A stretch of 64,000 nucleotides of DNA from CBDFGT01 sp965247225 (GTDB lineage Bacteria > Pseudomonadota > Alphaproteobacteria > Rhizobiales > Rhizobiaceae), in NCBI GenBank assembly GCA_965247225.1, contig CBDFGT010000014.1, positions 1 to 64,000 of the forward strand, in the 5' to 3' direction. The notes beneath the pieces were generated by a model. That model searched no databases. It saw only the letters and a program-made list of their open reading frames with translations, and was not told the origin of the DNA. A program made the position numbers and the translations under genes. Positions 52,293-61,296 of this stretch are shown piece after piece (position 1 is the first letter of the stretch; every line of letters begins with the position of its first letter).

Positions 52293-55200
52293 ATGAACAT
52301 TTTCACCCGCGTTTTAAAATTGGCTCTCCGCCTTCTCACCTATAGTATATCAGGTGCATTTGTGGCCCTGATCGCCGGTCTGGTGTGGATCGGTGTGTCG
52401 CCTGCAGCGCAGACCGCTCTTGTCCGCAAAATCGCAAGCATCGTTTCCACACCGGACCAGACATTGGCAATCGGGGATGTGTCTGGTCTGCTTTCCGGTC
52501 ATCTGAAAATTGCCACGATTGATGTTTCTGACAGCAAGGGCATATTTGCAAGTGCAAGCGATCTGGCGCTGGAGTGGCATCCGCTGGCCCTTCTGACATG
52601 GCATTTCAATGCGGATACGCTGTCCGTCGCCTCACTTGCGGTCGAGCGCAAACCCGTTGTAACACAAACCGGCCAGACCGCATCAAGCCTGTCCCTGCCC
52701 ATATCTGTCAGTCTTCAAAAAATTGACGCATCCTCGATCCTGCTGGGCGAGACCCTCTTCCAGCGGCAGACACACCTGTCATTGCGCGGCAGCTTCAAGG
52801 CTGAAGCGGACACCGTGTCCCTCAATGCAACACTCACGGATCTGGACACCGGCACCTCTTCGGCCATTATCGATTTGGCCTATGCACCGCAGGACAATAT
52901 CCTGCGTCTGAATGGCCATTTGCGCGAAGACAGGAACGGCATTGTCGCGACCGTGTTGCAACTGCCGGACAGGAGTGCCCTCGACATCAAAATTGACGGC
53001 AATGGTCCGATGAGCAACTGGAACGGCACGCTTGAGGCGTCCGTCGGCCAAAAGCAGGTCTTGAACCTGAAAGCGCATCACACACTGGCCCAAAGTGGCC
53101 TGCATGCTCTTGTCGTGTCTGGTGGAGGTGCGGTTGACAAGCTTGTGCCACCGTTCCTGCAACACAGTTTTGCAGGCGATACCATGGTCGACATCAATGC
53201 CGATTATGACCCGCAAGGCAGGATCCGCATCCATAAAGGCACACTCGCCACCGGCGCGTTCCGGCTTGTCGCAGACGGCGGCTACGATCTGACAGGCATA
53301 TCAGACCTTTCCATGACATTGCAGGAAACCGCAGCAGGCTTCCATCTCGGCCTTCCCCTGAATGGTGCAGATGCAATGGCACATATCACCCATGCAAAAC
53401 TGTCTCTGACCGGACCGGCCACCGGTCTGAAACTTGATGCCACTGCCCGCCTTGAAACACTCTCGTCGCCGCAATGGCAGCTTTCAGGTATTGTCCTGAG
53501 CGTAACCGGAACCGGGCTTGATGCGACAGGCCGGACGGGAACGCTTCAGACCGGAATCACCATTGACGGATCCCGTTTTGCCAATGCCGATCTCGACAGG
53601 GCCATCAAGGCACCACTGACTGTGCGCGGACCTGTGCAAATTGCATCAGCAAACATCAAAAGTGATGCCATAGAACTGGAAAGCACCACAGCGGGCGGCA
53701 CGGCTTCCCTTGATTATGCACGCGAAAGCGGCGCAATTGCCTCTGCCTTCAAACTCTTTGTCGTTCCCGGCGGGCTTCCGCCTGCGCTGGCAAGCCGGTT
53801 TGACGGAACGATTGGCCTGTCCGGCAGACTGGATTTGGCAACAGGCAATCAGATTTCACTCTCAGGCCTTGCCCTGAAATCTTCCACGCTGGAGGCAGCA
53901 GGGTCTGTTTCAGTGGAGGCCGGTGTGCTTGCGGCCAGCATCAGCGGTTCCATACCCGATATCGGACGTCTTTCACAAACGGCATCCGGGAAGGCGGACT
54001 TTACCCTCACCGCCAGCGGTGCTGCGGGCGCACCGGCAGTCAAGGCCGACATGACCATGCCGTCAGCGGTTCTGGCAGGGCGCGAACTCACCGGGCTGGA
54101 CATCGCGTTTGATGGAACACTCGACCCTGCAGCACCTGAGGGAAATCTGAAGGCCACCGGCACAATCGACACCCAGCCGGTCAGCATCATCGCCGGCCTG
54201 CAATCCGCCAAGGGGGCCATAAGCCTGTCATCCATCGATGCCAAAATCGGTTCCAACCTGCTGCAGGGCAGTGCCATAATAAGCGCGGACCAGACAGCAA
54301 GCGGTACTTTTACCTTTGATTTTCCGCAACTGGACCTGTTGGCAGCCCTTGCCGGCCAAAAGGCGCAGGGTGATCTGGCAGGAACCATTATCCTTTCCGG
54401 CACACGCGATGCACCCGGGCTTGAACTGAAGGCAAAAGGCTCGAGCCTGACCCTTGCCGCAGTGCAAGCCAGCAACACGGATGTTGATCTTGCTGTTTCC
54501 AATCTGGCAACTCTGGCCGTATCAGGCCATATAACAGCAGGTTCGCTGACGCAGGGCAGTCAGTCCCTGAGCGACCTCTCGCTCATTTTTTCAAGGCCCG
54601 ACAGCAGAATGACGAGGTTTGGCCTGTCGGCAACCTATGACAATGCCCCGCTTTCCATGACGGGCAATGTCGCAAGCAGTGCAAGCGGAACCCGCATCGA
54701 CATCACCGCCTTGTCGGCCAAGCCCAAAGGCATTTCCCTGGCCTTGCAAGGCGCATCATCACTCGCGGTTCAGGATGGAAACATTCTCTTCAGGAATATC
54801 GTCGTCAAAGCCGGAAATGGCTCCATCCGCCTTGATGGTTCTGCTGGTACTGATCTGAATATTTCGGCTGTATTGACAGCGCTTCCGGCCAGTCTTGCCA
54901 ACGCATTGGCGCCAACCCTTGGCGCAGAAGGCACAATCGGCGGCACGCTCACCCTGTCGGGTTCATCTGTATCTCCGGTCTTTGTCTACAAACTCCTCTG
55001 GAATGGTGCCGGTATCAACCAGACCCGGCAGGCAGGCATCGGCCCCCTGTCTGTCACTGCCAGCGGCAGGATGGCAAACGGGCAACTGGATATCACCACA
55101 AAGATTACCGGCCCGGGCGCAATCAGTATGTCAGGATCCGGCAGTCTGGCACTTTCAGGCAGCAGATCCATCTCGTTCAGGGCATCAGGAGCCCTGCCGT

Positions 55201-56471
55201 TTGAAACCATGGCATCACAGCTGGCCGCTGCAGGCTATACAATGAACGGTAATGCAAATTTCTCTGTGACGGTTTCCGGCACTCTGACGGCACCCGCCAT
55301 CAACGGGCAGATCACGACCGAGGGAGCCCGTCTTGTGGATGTGCGGCGCAATCTGGCTGTCAACAACCTGAATGCCACGCTTGCCATCCGCCCGGAGACT
55401 GTCACCATCACGCAAATGCAGGGATCACTGGGAGACAAGGGCAGGATCGATGTCAGCGGCACTGTGGGTATCTCGCAAGGATCCTCCTTTCCTGCCAGCC
55501 TCACCCTCAGGCTTACAGACGCAACCTATGCTGACGGCACGCTGTTTACGGCAAACTTGAATGGTGATCTTGCCATAAACGGACCCCTGTTGCTCAATCC
55601 GGTCCTGTCCGGAACGGTGACCTTGCGCAATGCATCGATCACTGTTCCCGAAAAGTTGCCCGCAACCCTGTCCAGTATCCGGATTGAACACAAAAATGCG
55701 TCCGCTGCGGTCGACAGCCAGGCCGCCACGCTGGAAAAGGCCACCCGGCCCGCGTCTTCCGGCAGCGGCGGAGATCTGGGCCTTGATCTGACAATAAACG
55801 CACCAGGACAGCTTTTTGTTCGCGGTCGCGGCATCGATGCCGAACTTGGCGGCCTGCTCACGCTTTCCGGAACAGCGCAAAATCCACGCGCATCCGGCGG
55901 ATTCAAAATGCGGCGCGGCCGGCTGACCATTCTGGGCAAAAGACTGGATTTTTCATCCGGAACAGTCGGATTTGGTGGAAACCTGACCCCGACACTGGAT
56001 CTGGAAGCCACATCAACATCCAATACCACAACCATTACCGTAGCCGTGGTCGGCAGTGCCGTTGATCCAGGTGTGTCCTTTTCCTCCTCGCCTTCCCTGC
56101 CGGAAGACGAGGTACTGGCGCAGTTGATTTTCGGGCGTTCGCTGACTGCACTTTCAGCACTGCAGATCGCCAAACTGGCAGATGCCGTGGCACAGCTGAA
56201 CGGCGGCGGAACAGGATCACTGTTTGACAAGCTGCGCAGCGGGCTGGGCGTCGATGATCTCGATATATTGACCGATGACACAGGCAATACCGAGGTCAAG
56301 GCCGGCAAATATATCAATGACAGGACATATCTGGAAATCCAGCAGGGTGGCAGCGATGGCTCGGGCAAGGCCACCATCAATCTGGACATCGGTGCAGGCG
56401 TGAAGCTCCAGGGCGGCGTGGGCAGCAACGGTTCCGGCAATGCCGGGATATTTTATGAGAAAGAATACTGA
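52293..56471 (+). CDS. tamB: Translocation and assembly module protein TamB
   Basis: A 1392-residue AsmA-like bridge protein. One N-terminal membrane anchor (LLTYSISGAFVALIAGLVWIG) is followed by more than a thousand residues of beta-rich, Ser/Thr/Gly-rich repeats that form a long hydrophobic groove. The C-terminal TamB domain has GRLTILGKRLDFSSGTVGF and ELLAQ-like LPEDEVLAQLIFGRSL. The ATG at 52293 is preferred for its AGGGAC site and the position of the anchor. It follows tamA and may share its transcript. Confidence 0.93.
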   Translation: MNIFTRVLKLALRLLTYSISGAFVALIAGLVWIGVSPAAQTALVRKIASIVSTPDQTLAIGDVSGLLSGHLKIATIDVSDSKGIFASASDLALEWHPLALLTWHFNADTLSVASLAVERKPVVTQTGQTASSLSLPISVSLQKIDASSILLGETLFQRQTHLSLRGSFKAEADTVSLNATLTDLDTGTSSAIIDLAYAPQDNILRLNGHLREDRNGIVATVLQLPDRSALDIKIDGNGPMSNWNGTLEASVGQKQVLNLKAHHTLAQSGLHALVVSGGGAVDKLVPPFLQHSFAGDTMVDINADYDPQGRIRIHKGTLATGAFRLVADGGYDLTGISDLSMTLQETAAGFHLGLPLNGADAMAHITHAKLSLTGPATGLKLDATARLETLSSPQWQLSGIVLSVTGTGLDATGRTGTLQTGITIDGSRFANADLDRAIKAPLTVRGPVQIASANIKSDAIELESTTAGGTASLDYARESGAIASAFKLFVVPGGLPPALASRFDGTIGLSGRLDLATGNQISLSGLALKSSTLEAAGSVSVEAGVLAASISGSIPDIGRLSQTASGKADFTLTASGAAGAPAVKADMTMPSAVLAGRELTGLDIAFDGTLDPAAPEGNLKATGTIDTQPVSIIAGLQSAKGAISLSSIDAKIGSNLLQGSAIISADQTASGTFTFDFPQLDLLAALAGQKAQGDLAGTIILSGTRDAPGLELKAKGSSLTLAAVQASNTDVDLAVSNLATLAVSGHITAGSLTQGSQSLSDLSLIFSRPDSRMTRFGLSATYDNAPLSMTGNVASSASGTRIDITALSAKPKGISLALQGASSLAVQDGNILFRNIVVKAGNGSIRLDGSAGTDLNISAVLTALPASLANALAPTLGAEGTIGGTLTLSGSSVSPVFVYKLLWNGAGINQTRQAGIGPLSVTASGRMANGQLDITTKITGPGAISMSGSGSLALSGSRSISFRASGALPFETMASQLAAAGYTMNGNANFSVTVSGTLTAPAINGQITTEGARLVDVRRNLAVNNLNATLAIRPETVTITQMQGSLGDKGRIDVSGTVGISQGSSFPASLTLRLTDATYADGTLFTANLNGDLAINGPLLLNPVLSGTVTLRNASITVPEKLPATLSSIRIEHKNASAAVDSQAATLEKATRPASSGSGGDLGLDLTINAPGQLFVRGRGIDAELGGLLTLSGTAQNPRASGGFKMRRGRLTILGKRLDFSSGTVGFGGNLTPTLDLEATSTSNTTTITVAVVGSAVDPGVSFSSSPSLPEDEVLAQLIFGRSLTALSALQIAKLADAVAQLNGGGTGSLFDKLRSGLGVDDLDILTDDTGNTEVKAGKYINDRTYLEIQQGGSDGSGKATINLDIGAGVKLQGGVGSNGSGNAGIFYEKEY

Positions 56472-56628
56472 TCACAGGAAAAGGATCGGCACTGTCTTGC
56501 AAATTGTGCAATGTCTCAGGCAATTTGAGCAAAACCGGTCAGGTTTTGCACCGTTTTTGACTTTCACCTGTCACTGGCCCATGAAATGCATCGGCTTTAA
56601 AATGAGACAGTTCAATGCGGAGGACCAC

Positions 56629-57570
56629 ATGGCAATGACCAGCCCGAAACGGACCATTCAACTGATAGGCGTTCCCCTGGAAGAAGGCTCAGGCAGGGGT
56701 GGAGCGGCCATGGGGCCTGCGGCCCTTCGGATTGCAGGCATGAAAGGGGCACTGGAAGACCTCGGATACCAGGTTCTGGACTGGGGCGACCTGACGCCAG
56801 AACCTGCGATGGATCTTGCCGATGTGCCCAAAGCCAATAATCTGCAGGTGGTTGCAGGTTTTGTCCGGGCGCTGGAACAGGCAACCTTTGAGGCAGCCGG
56901 GTCAGGCAGGCTTCCGGTTCTGATGGGTGGCGACCACAGCCTTTCCATGGGCAGTGTTTCCGGCATGGCGCGATATGCACACAGTGTGCAGAAACCGCTG
57001 TTCGTTCTCTGGCTCGATGCACATGCCGATTTCAATTCACCTGAGACATCGCCATCCGGCAATATTCACGGCATGCCGGTGGCCTATTCCTGTGGCAAGG
57101 CTGAATTTGCACCTATCCTGTCGGCCGACAGGGTGCTGGTTCATCCCTGCAATGTCTTTCAGGTGGGAATTCGTTCCGTTGACGTGCGCGAGCGGCAGGA
57201 AATAGCCGCCCATGGCATCAATGTCTTCGACATGCGCGCGATTGATGAAACGGGAATTGCCCAGATCATGAAAGACATTCTGGCAAAAATATCCGCCGAA
57301 AACGGACTGTTGCATGTCAGCCTCGACGTTGATTTTCTCGATCCGGAACTGGCACCTGGCGTTGGCACCACAGTTCCGGGCGGTGCTACCTATCGCGAGG
57401 CCCATCTGATTATGGAAATGCTGTGCGACAGCGGGCTTGTATCCTCACTGGACCTGGTGGAATTGAACCCTTTTCTGGATGACCGCGGCAAGAGCGCCCG
57501 TATTCTTGTAGAATTGACCGCGAGCCTTTTTGGCCGCCGGGTTATGGACCGCCCAACCCGGGCCGCCTGA
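56629..57570 (+). CDS. rocF: Arginase
   Basis: A 313-residue ureohydrolase that splits arginine into ornithine and urea. Manganese ligands are visible: GGDHSLSMG with His103, WLDAHADFN with Asp130, His132 and Asp134, and SLDVDFLDP with the last two Asp. PVAYSCGKAEF is in the region specific to arginases rather than agmatinases. The ATG at 56629 has GGAGG upstream, while earlier in-frame starts overlap tamB and lack one. Confidence 0.93.
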   Translation: MAMTSPKRTIQLIGVPLEEGSGRGGAAMGPAALRIAGMKGALEDLGYQVLDWGDLTPEPAMDLADVPKANNLQVVAGFVRALEQATFEAAGSGRLPVLMGGDHSLSMGSVSGMARYAHSVQKPLFVLWLDAHADFNSPETSPSGNIHGMPVAYSCGKAEFAPILSADRVLVHPCNVFQVGIRSVDVRERQEIAAHGINVFDMRAIDETGIAQIMKDILAKISAENGLLHVSLDVDFLDPELAPGVGTTVPGGATYREAHLIMEMLCDSGLVSSLDLVELNPFLDDRGKSARILVELTASLFGRRVMDRPTRAA

Positions 57571-57974
57571 GAATGGGAGCCTCCATCCTGCACATGACAA
57601 GAAATTGTCATCCGGTGCCAGAATATTAATAGAAACGTAACAGCTATAGTGGAATATTTAGCACAACAGGCAATGGACCTGCAGGAAAAAAACCAGATTG
57701 TGAAATGATACCAGGGTCTGCAGAAAAATGCAGCCCCGGGAGAGAAACATCGAAAGCGCATCACGCCGTGATTTGTGAAGATGTATCGCTGAACATACTG
57801 CTGGCATAATTCCAGACAGGAACAGGCAACTTCGGCTATCGACCAGGTTGCATGGCATGTCACCAAACCGGTCCGGTCGCCGGAATGGATAATAATAACA
57901 CGGGTGGCTCGCACCTTTTGCAAAAAGGGTAGCGCAGCAGCACAGGAAAGCGAAAGCTGGGAAGAGTTTTGACA
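57571..57974. other. Intergenic region between arginase and cheW
   Basis: About 400 bases with no supported gene. Just after the arginase stop there is a perfect hairpin, ATGACAA (57594-57600), GAAA, TTGTCAT (57605-57611), without a T run. A second small stem (CTGCA / TGCAG) lies near 57718-57737. The rest probably holds the cheW promoter and leader. Confidence 0.5.
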
Positions 57975-58454
57975 ATGGCAACAGTAATCAATTCAAATAG
58001 CTTCAATGGCGAGACACTCGAAATCATCGCGTTTCGGCTGCACGATCAGGAATTTTGTGTAAAGACAACAACGATACGTGAAATTCGTGGATGGGCACCT
58101 TCGACACCGATCCCGCATTCGCCACCGGAAGTAATCGGCGTGATGAACCTGCGTGGCTCGGTTATCCCTATTATTGATCTGGCCTACAAACTTGGCATGA
58201 AAAGCACTGTCGCAAACGAGCGTAGCGCCATTGTTGTTGCAGAAGTGCACAATATGGTTATTGGCATGCTGGTAGACCGCGTTTCCGATATTCTGACTGT
58301 TCCAAGCAGCCAGGTTCAGCCTGTGCCTGAAATCACCGCATCCTTCGACAAGACCTTCTCCGAGGGCATCATCGCCAATGAGAACGGCATGATCTGCTTC
58401 CTGAACCTGTCCAAGATGTTCCGCAGTTCGGAACTGGATGAGCTGGCTGCATAA
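57975..58454 (+). CDS. cheW: CheW-like chemotaxis coupling protein
   Basis: A 159-residue CheW domain. EIIAFRLHDQEFCVKTTTIREI is the N-terminal strand set, VIGVMNLRGSVIPIIDL the core signature, and VDRVSDILTVPSSQVQPVPE the second half. CheW links chemoreceptors to the CheA kinase. No other che gene is nearby, so it may serve a cluster elsewhere. A TTG at 57969 would add two residues; the ATG is preferred. Confidence 0.92.
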   Translation: MATVINSNSFNGETLEIIAFRLHDQEFCVKTTTIREIRGWAPSTPIPHSPPEVIGVMNLRGSVIPIIDLAYKLGMKSTVANERSAIVVAEVHNMVIGMLVDRVSDILTVPSSQVQPVPEITASFDKTFSEGIIANENGMICFLNLSKMFRSSELDELAA

Positions 58455-58596
58455 GCGGAGAAACATCCCTCTTCATGGAAGCCGTCGTGAGAAATCGCGG
58501 CGGTTTTGCATTTGAAATGGCAATTCTGCCACAACTGGTGACAGAATCACTATTTGCTGGCAAGAAAGCTGGCAACACGCACAACAGGACGGAACC

Positions 58597-59412
58597 ATGC
58601 GCATTCGGACCAAGGCATTATTCGCTTTCTCACTGGCCTTTCCATTGTTGGCAGCAACCATGGCACAGGCAGCCACCTGCAGCAGCAAGCCGGACAATTT
58701 TGGCAACTGGGTTAATGAGTTCAAGGCTGAGGCCGCGCAACGTGGTATTTCCACCAATGTTCTGGATGCCGCATTCTCCGGTGTAAGCTATGCCAGGGCA
58801 ACCATCAGGGCAGATCGGGGGCAGAAGAGCTTCAAGCTGTCCCTGGCTGAATTCATGAAGAAACGTGGATCAGCCGCCATTGTCTCGCGCGGACGCAGCA
58901 TGAAAGCCAAGTATCCCCGATTGTTTGCCGAAATCGAACAAAAATACGGCGTACCTGCCGGTCCTGTAATTGCCATCTGGGGTATGGAAACAGGCTTTGG
59001 CAGTTTTCTGGGCAAGGAACATACACTGTCGGCTGTTGCAACTCTTGCCTATGACTGTCGTCGTTCAGATTTTTTTACCAACCAGCTATATGCAGCGCTG
59101 CAGCTGGTAGAGGCCGGAACCTTGCATCCGGATGCCCGGGGAGCAGCCCATGGTGAAATCGGGCAGACGCAATTCCTGCCCGCCAATGTTTTGAGATTTG
59201 GTGTTGACGGCGACGGTAATGGTCAAATTGACATGGTACGCTCATCCGCAGATGCGCTTGCCTCAACGGCCAATTTCCTGGCCGGTCATGGATGGCAGCC
59301 AGGTGCGGGCTACCAGCCCGGTGAGCCTAATTTTGCGGCTATCCAGGGCTGGAATGCGGCCAGCGTCTATCAGCAGGCCATAGCAATCATGGGTCGGGAC
59401 ATAGACGGGTAA
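58597..59412 (+). CDS. Lytic murein transglycosylase, MltB type
   Basis: A 271-residue exported enzyme with a signal peptide cleaved near MAQAATC. Catalytic Glu131 lies in IWGMETGFGSFLG, followed by GEIGQTQFLPANVLRFGVDGDGN, the GxxQFxPS-like motif of family 3 lytic transglycosylases. It cleaves peptidoglycan to make 1,6-anhydro ends. No lipobox is seen, so it may be soluble, unlike MltB itself. It is convergent with the carbonic anhydrase gene. Confidence 0.9.
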   Translation: MRIRTKALFAFSLAFPLLAATMAQAATCSSKPDNFGNWVNEFKAEAAQRGISTNVLDAAFSGVSYARATIRADRGQKSFKLSLAEFMKKRGSAAIVSRGRSMKAKYPRLFAEIEQKYGVPAGPVIAIWGMETGFGSFLGKEHTLSAVATLAYDCRRSDFFTNQLYAALQLVEAGTLHPDARGAAHGEIGQTQFLPANVLRFGVDGDGNGQIDMVRSSADALASTANFLAGHGWQPGAGYQPGEPNFAAIQGWNAASVYQQAIAIMGRDIDG

Positions 59413-59462
59413 TCGAAGATCCGGTACCAGACTTCATGGATATCTGCGGTTTGAAACGGGTA

Positions 59463-60098
59463 TCATGGCCGGATGAAATCGCCGGTTTTTTCATCCATGA
59501 CCCAAAGTTCACCGCTGGAAATATCAAACCAGGCACCATGCAGTTTGATTTTGCCGCGCTGTTCCTGAATATTGATGCACGGAAAACTGCGCAGGTTCTG
59601 GATAGAATTGCGAATGGACACACGTTCCATCGCACGCTGGCGTTCTGCCGCAGTCAGACCATCAGCATTGCGGATGCCGGCCGCAGCATCTCGCACCAGC
59701 CCCATCCATTTGCCAATAAAATCGCCAGGTGACAGTGGCTCGGCAGACGGGTCCAGCGCAGCCTGAATGCCACCGCAGCGACCATGGCCCATAATCACAA
59801 TATCCTGAACCTTGAGCACCTGAACAGCAAATTCCAGTGCTGCAGACGTGGAATGATAGGAACCGTCCGGTTCATAAGGTGGCACAAGATTGGCAACATT
59901 ACGTATGACAAACAATTCACCTGGGCCGCAATCGAAAATCATTTCAGGGGCAGCCCGCGAATCGCAACAGGCAATCATCAAAATAGTGGGTTTCTGGCCG
60001 GTTTCCGCCAGGGCACGGTAACGGTCTCGCTCATGCGTATACCGCCCGCTCATGAAATTGCGATAACCACTCAACAATTTTTCTGGAAAACGATTCAT
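59463..60098 (-). CDS. Beta-class carbonic anhydrase
   Basis: A 211-residue zinc enzyme that interconverts CO2 and bicarbonate. Zinc ligands are Cys45 and Asp47 in CCDSRAAPE and His105 and Cys108 in GHGRCGG. The region AALEFAVQVLKVQDIVIMGH is typical of the family. ATG at 60098 (MNRFPEKLL) is the conserved start. It may supply bicarbonate for carboxylases, or handle CO2 from formate oxidation, but this is only context. Confidence 0.94.
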   Translation of the reverse strand: MNRFPEKLLSGYRNFMSGRYTHERDRYRALAETGQKPTILMIACCDSRAAPEMIFDCGPGELFVIRNVANLVPPYEPDGSYHSTSAALEFAVQVLKVQDIVIMGHGRCGGIQAALDPSAEPLSPGDFIGKWMGLVRDAAAGIRNADGLTAAERQRAMERVSIRNSIQNLRSFPCINIQEQRGKIKLHGAWFDISSGELWVMDEKTGDFIRP

Positions 60099-60133
60099 AA
60101 TTCCTTCTATCACCGCACTGCAACAAAAATCAA

Positions 60134-60161
60134 GCCCGCAAGGTCACTTTGGCTTGCGGGC
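60134..60161 (-). terminator. Terminator at the 3' end of pdxY
   Basis: GCCCGCAAG (60134-60142) and CTTGCGGGC (60153-60161) pair perfectly. One arm lies inside the last pdxY codons. On the minus strand the stem is followed by TTGATTTTTG. Confidence 0.8.
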
Positions 60162-61043
60162 GGCCGGATGCAGCAATTGTCGCATTTGTACCGTGGCCAC
60201 GGGTGTGACCAGGCTGGAAGCATCCCGCTCAAGTGTCAGTTCATTTTGTCCCCGCCGCACGGTGCTGGCCAGAATTTCAAAAACACTGGATGTTGCCTTT
60301 TGCAACGCAACATCCTCGGCAGCACCGGCCAGCAACCGCGCAAGAAAGACGGCCGACAAAAGATCACCCGGCCCGTTGGGCGGATCATCAATCATCCTGT
60401 GTTCAGCCAGGAAGGCACTTCTCCCGCTCAGATACAAATTGGCAACATTGCCAGCCATCAGCGCATAGGCCGAGGTAACCAGCACGCGCGACGGACCCAG
60501 CGTGAGGGCGGCATCCATCAGGCCATGATTGTCATGGCTTTCCCGCCCTGCAAGCCAGGCCAGTTCAAAGCGATTGGGCGTTGCAAGCGAAGCCAGGGGC
60601 AAAAGATGATCGCGAATAGCCTCAGCTGTGGCCTGCGGAATATAGAGGCCGCCCTTGTCACCCATAACCGGATCGCACAGGTAAAAAAGATCCGGATTTT
60701 CAAGCCGCAAGGCCTGCACCAGACGGCTGGCGGCAATGGCCTGGGCCGGATTGCCAAAATAGCCTGTCAGCACAGCCTTGATTTCACCGGTCCACGGCGC
60801 TGCGATCAGATCATCAATGCAATGATCAAATTCCTCGGTATCAGGCACCATGCGTGTTGCACGGCCATGACCGGGATGCCAGGGCAAGATCACAGTGGGC
60901 AATGCCCACACGGGAAAGCCCAATGTTTCAAGTGCAAAGACCGCTGCCCTGTTGCCGACAGAACCGCGCACAACATGGCTTGAAATCACCAGGACGGATC
61001 CTGGACCTGTCGCTGCCCGATTGCCGGAATCATTTATCACCAC
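60144..61043 (-). CDS. pdxY: Pyridoxal kinase PdxY
   Basis: A 299-residue ribokinase-fold enzyme phosphorylating pyridoxal for PLP salvage. VLVISSHVVRGSVGNRAAVFALE is the family start, DPVMGDKGGLYIP the central block, and NGPGDLLSAVFLARLLAG the anion hole with the catalytic Asp. The family also includes PdxK, so the preferred substrate form is not certain. Confidence 0.92.
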   Translation of the reverse strand: MVINDSGNRAATGPGSVLVISSHVVRGSVGNRAAVFALETLGFPVWALPTVILPWHPGHGRATRMVPDTEEFDHCIDDLIAAPWTGEIKAVLTGYFGNPAQAIAASRLVQALRLENPDLFYLCDPVMGDKGGLYIPQATAEAIRDHLLPLASLATPNRFELAWLAGRESHDNHGLMDAALTLGPSRVLVTSAYALMAGNVANLYLSGRSAFLAEHRMIDDPPNGPGDLLSAVFLARLLAGAAEDVALQKATSSVFEILASTVRRGQNELTLERDASSLVTPVATVQMRQLLHPAARKPK

Positions 61044-61296
61044 ACATACCCGTCACTGCTGTTGCAACCTTTGTACAGGCTCATTGCAGTGACAGGATTC
61101 TGTGTCAATAAAAATGCAACAGGAGGATTTTCCGGTGGAATGCGTATTTTCCGGGCAGAATTCGACATCGGAAGGGGCGGGAAACCCAAAATTTCCGAAA
61201 TTTGTCATCAAATTTGGATAAGCCTTATTTTCTGGCCCAATCGGCAGAATTCTCTGCTAGATTCACAACATCACGGTGCATTCGGGGGATAATGCA

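Noticed and set aside
55526..56440. 304-codon open frame on the minus strand opposite tamB
   Set aside because: Antisense to the Ser/Gly-rich repeats of tamB; low complexity explains it.
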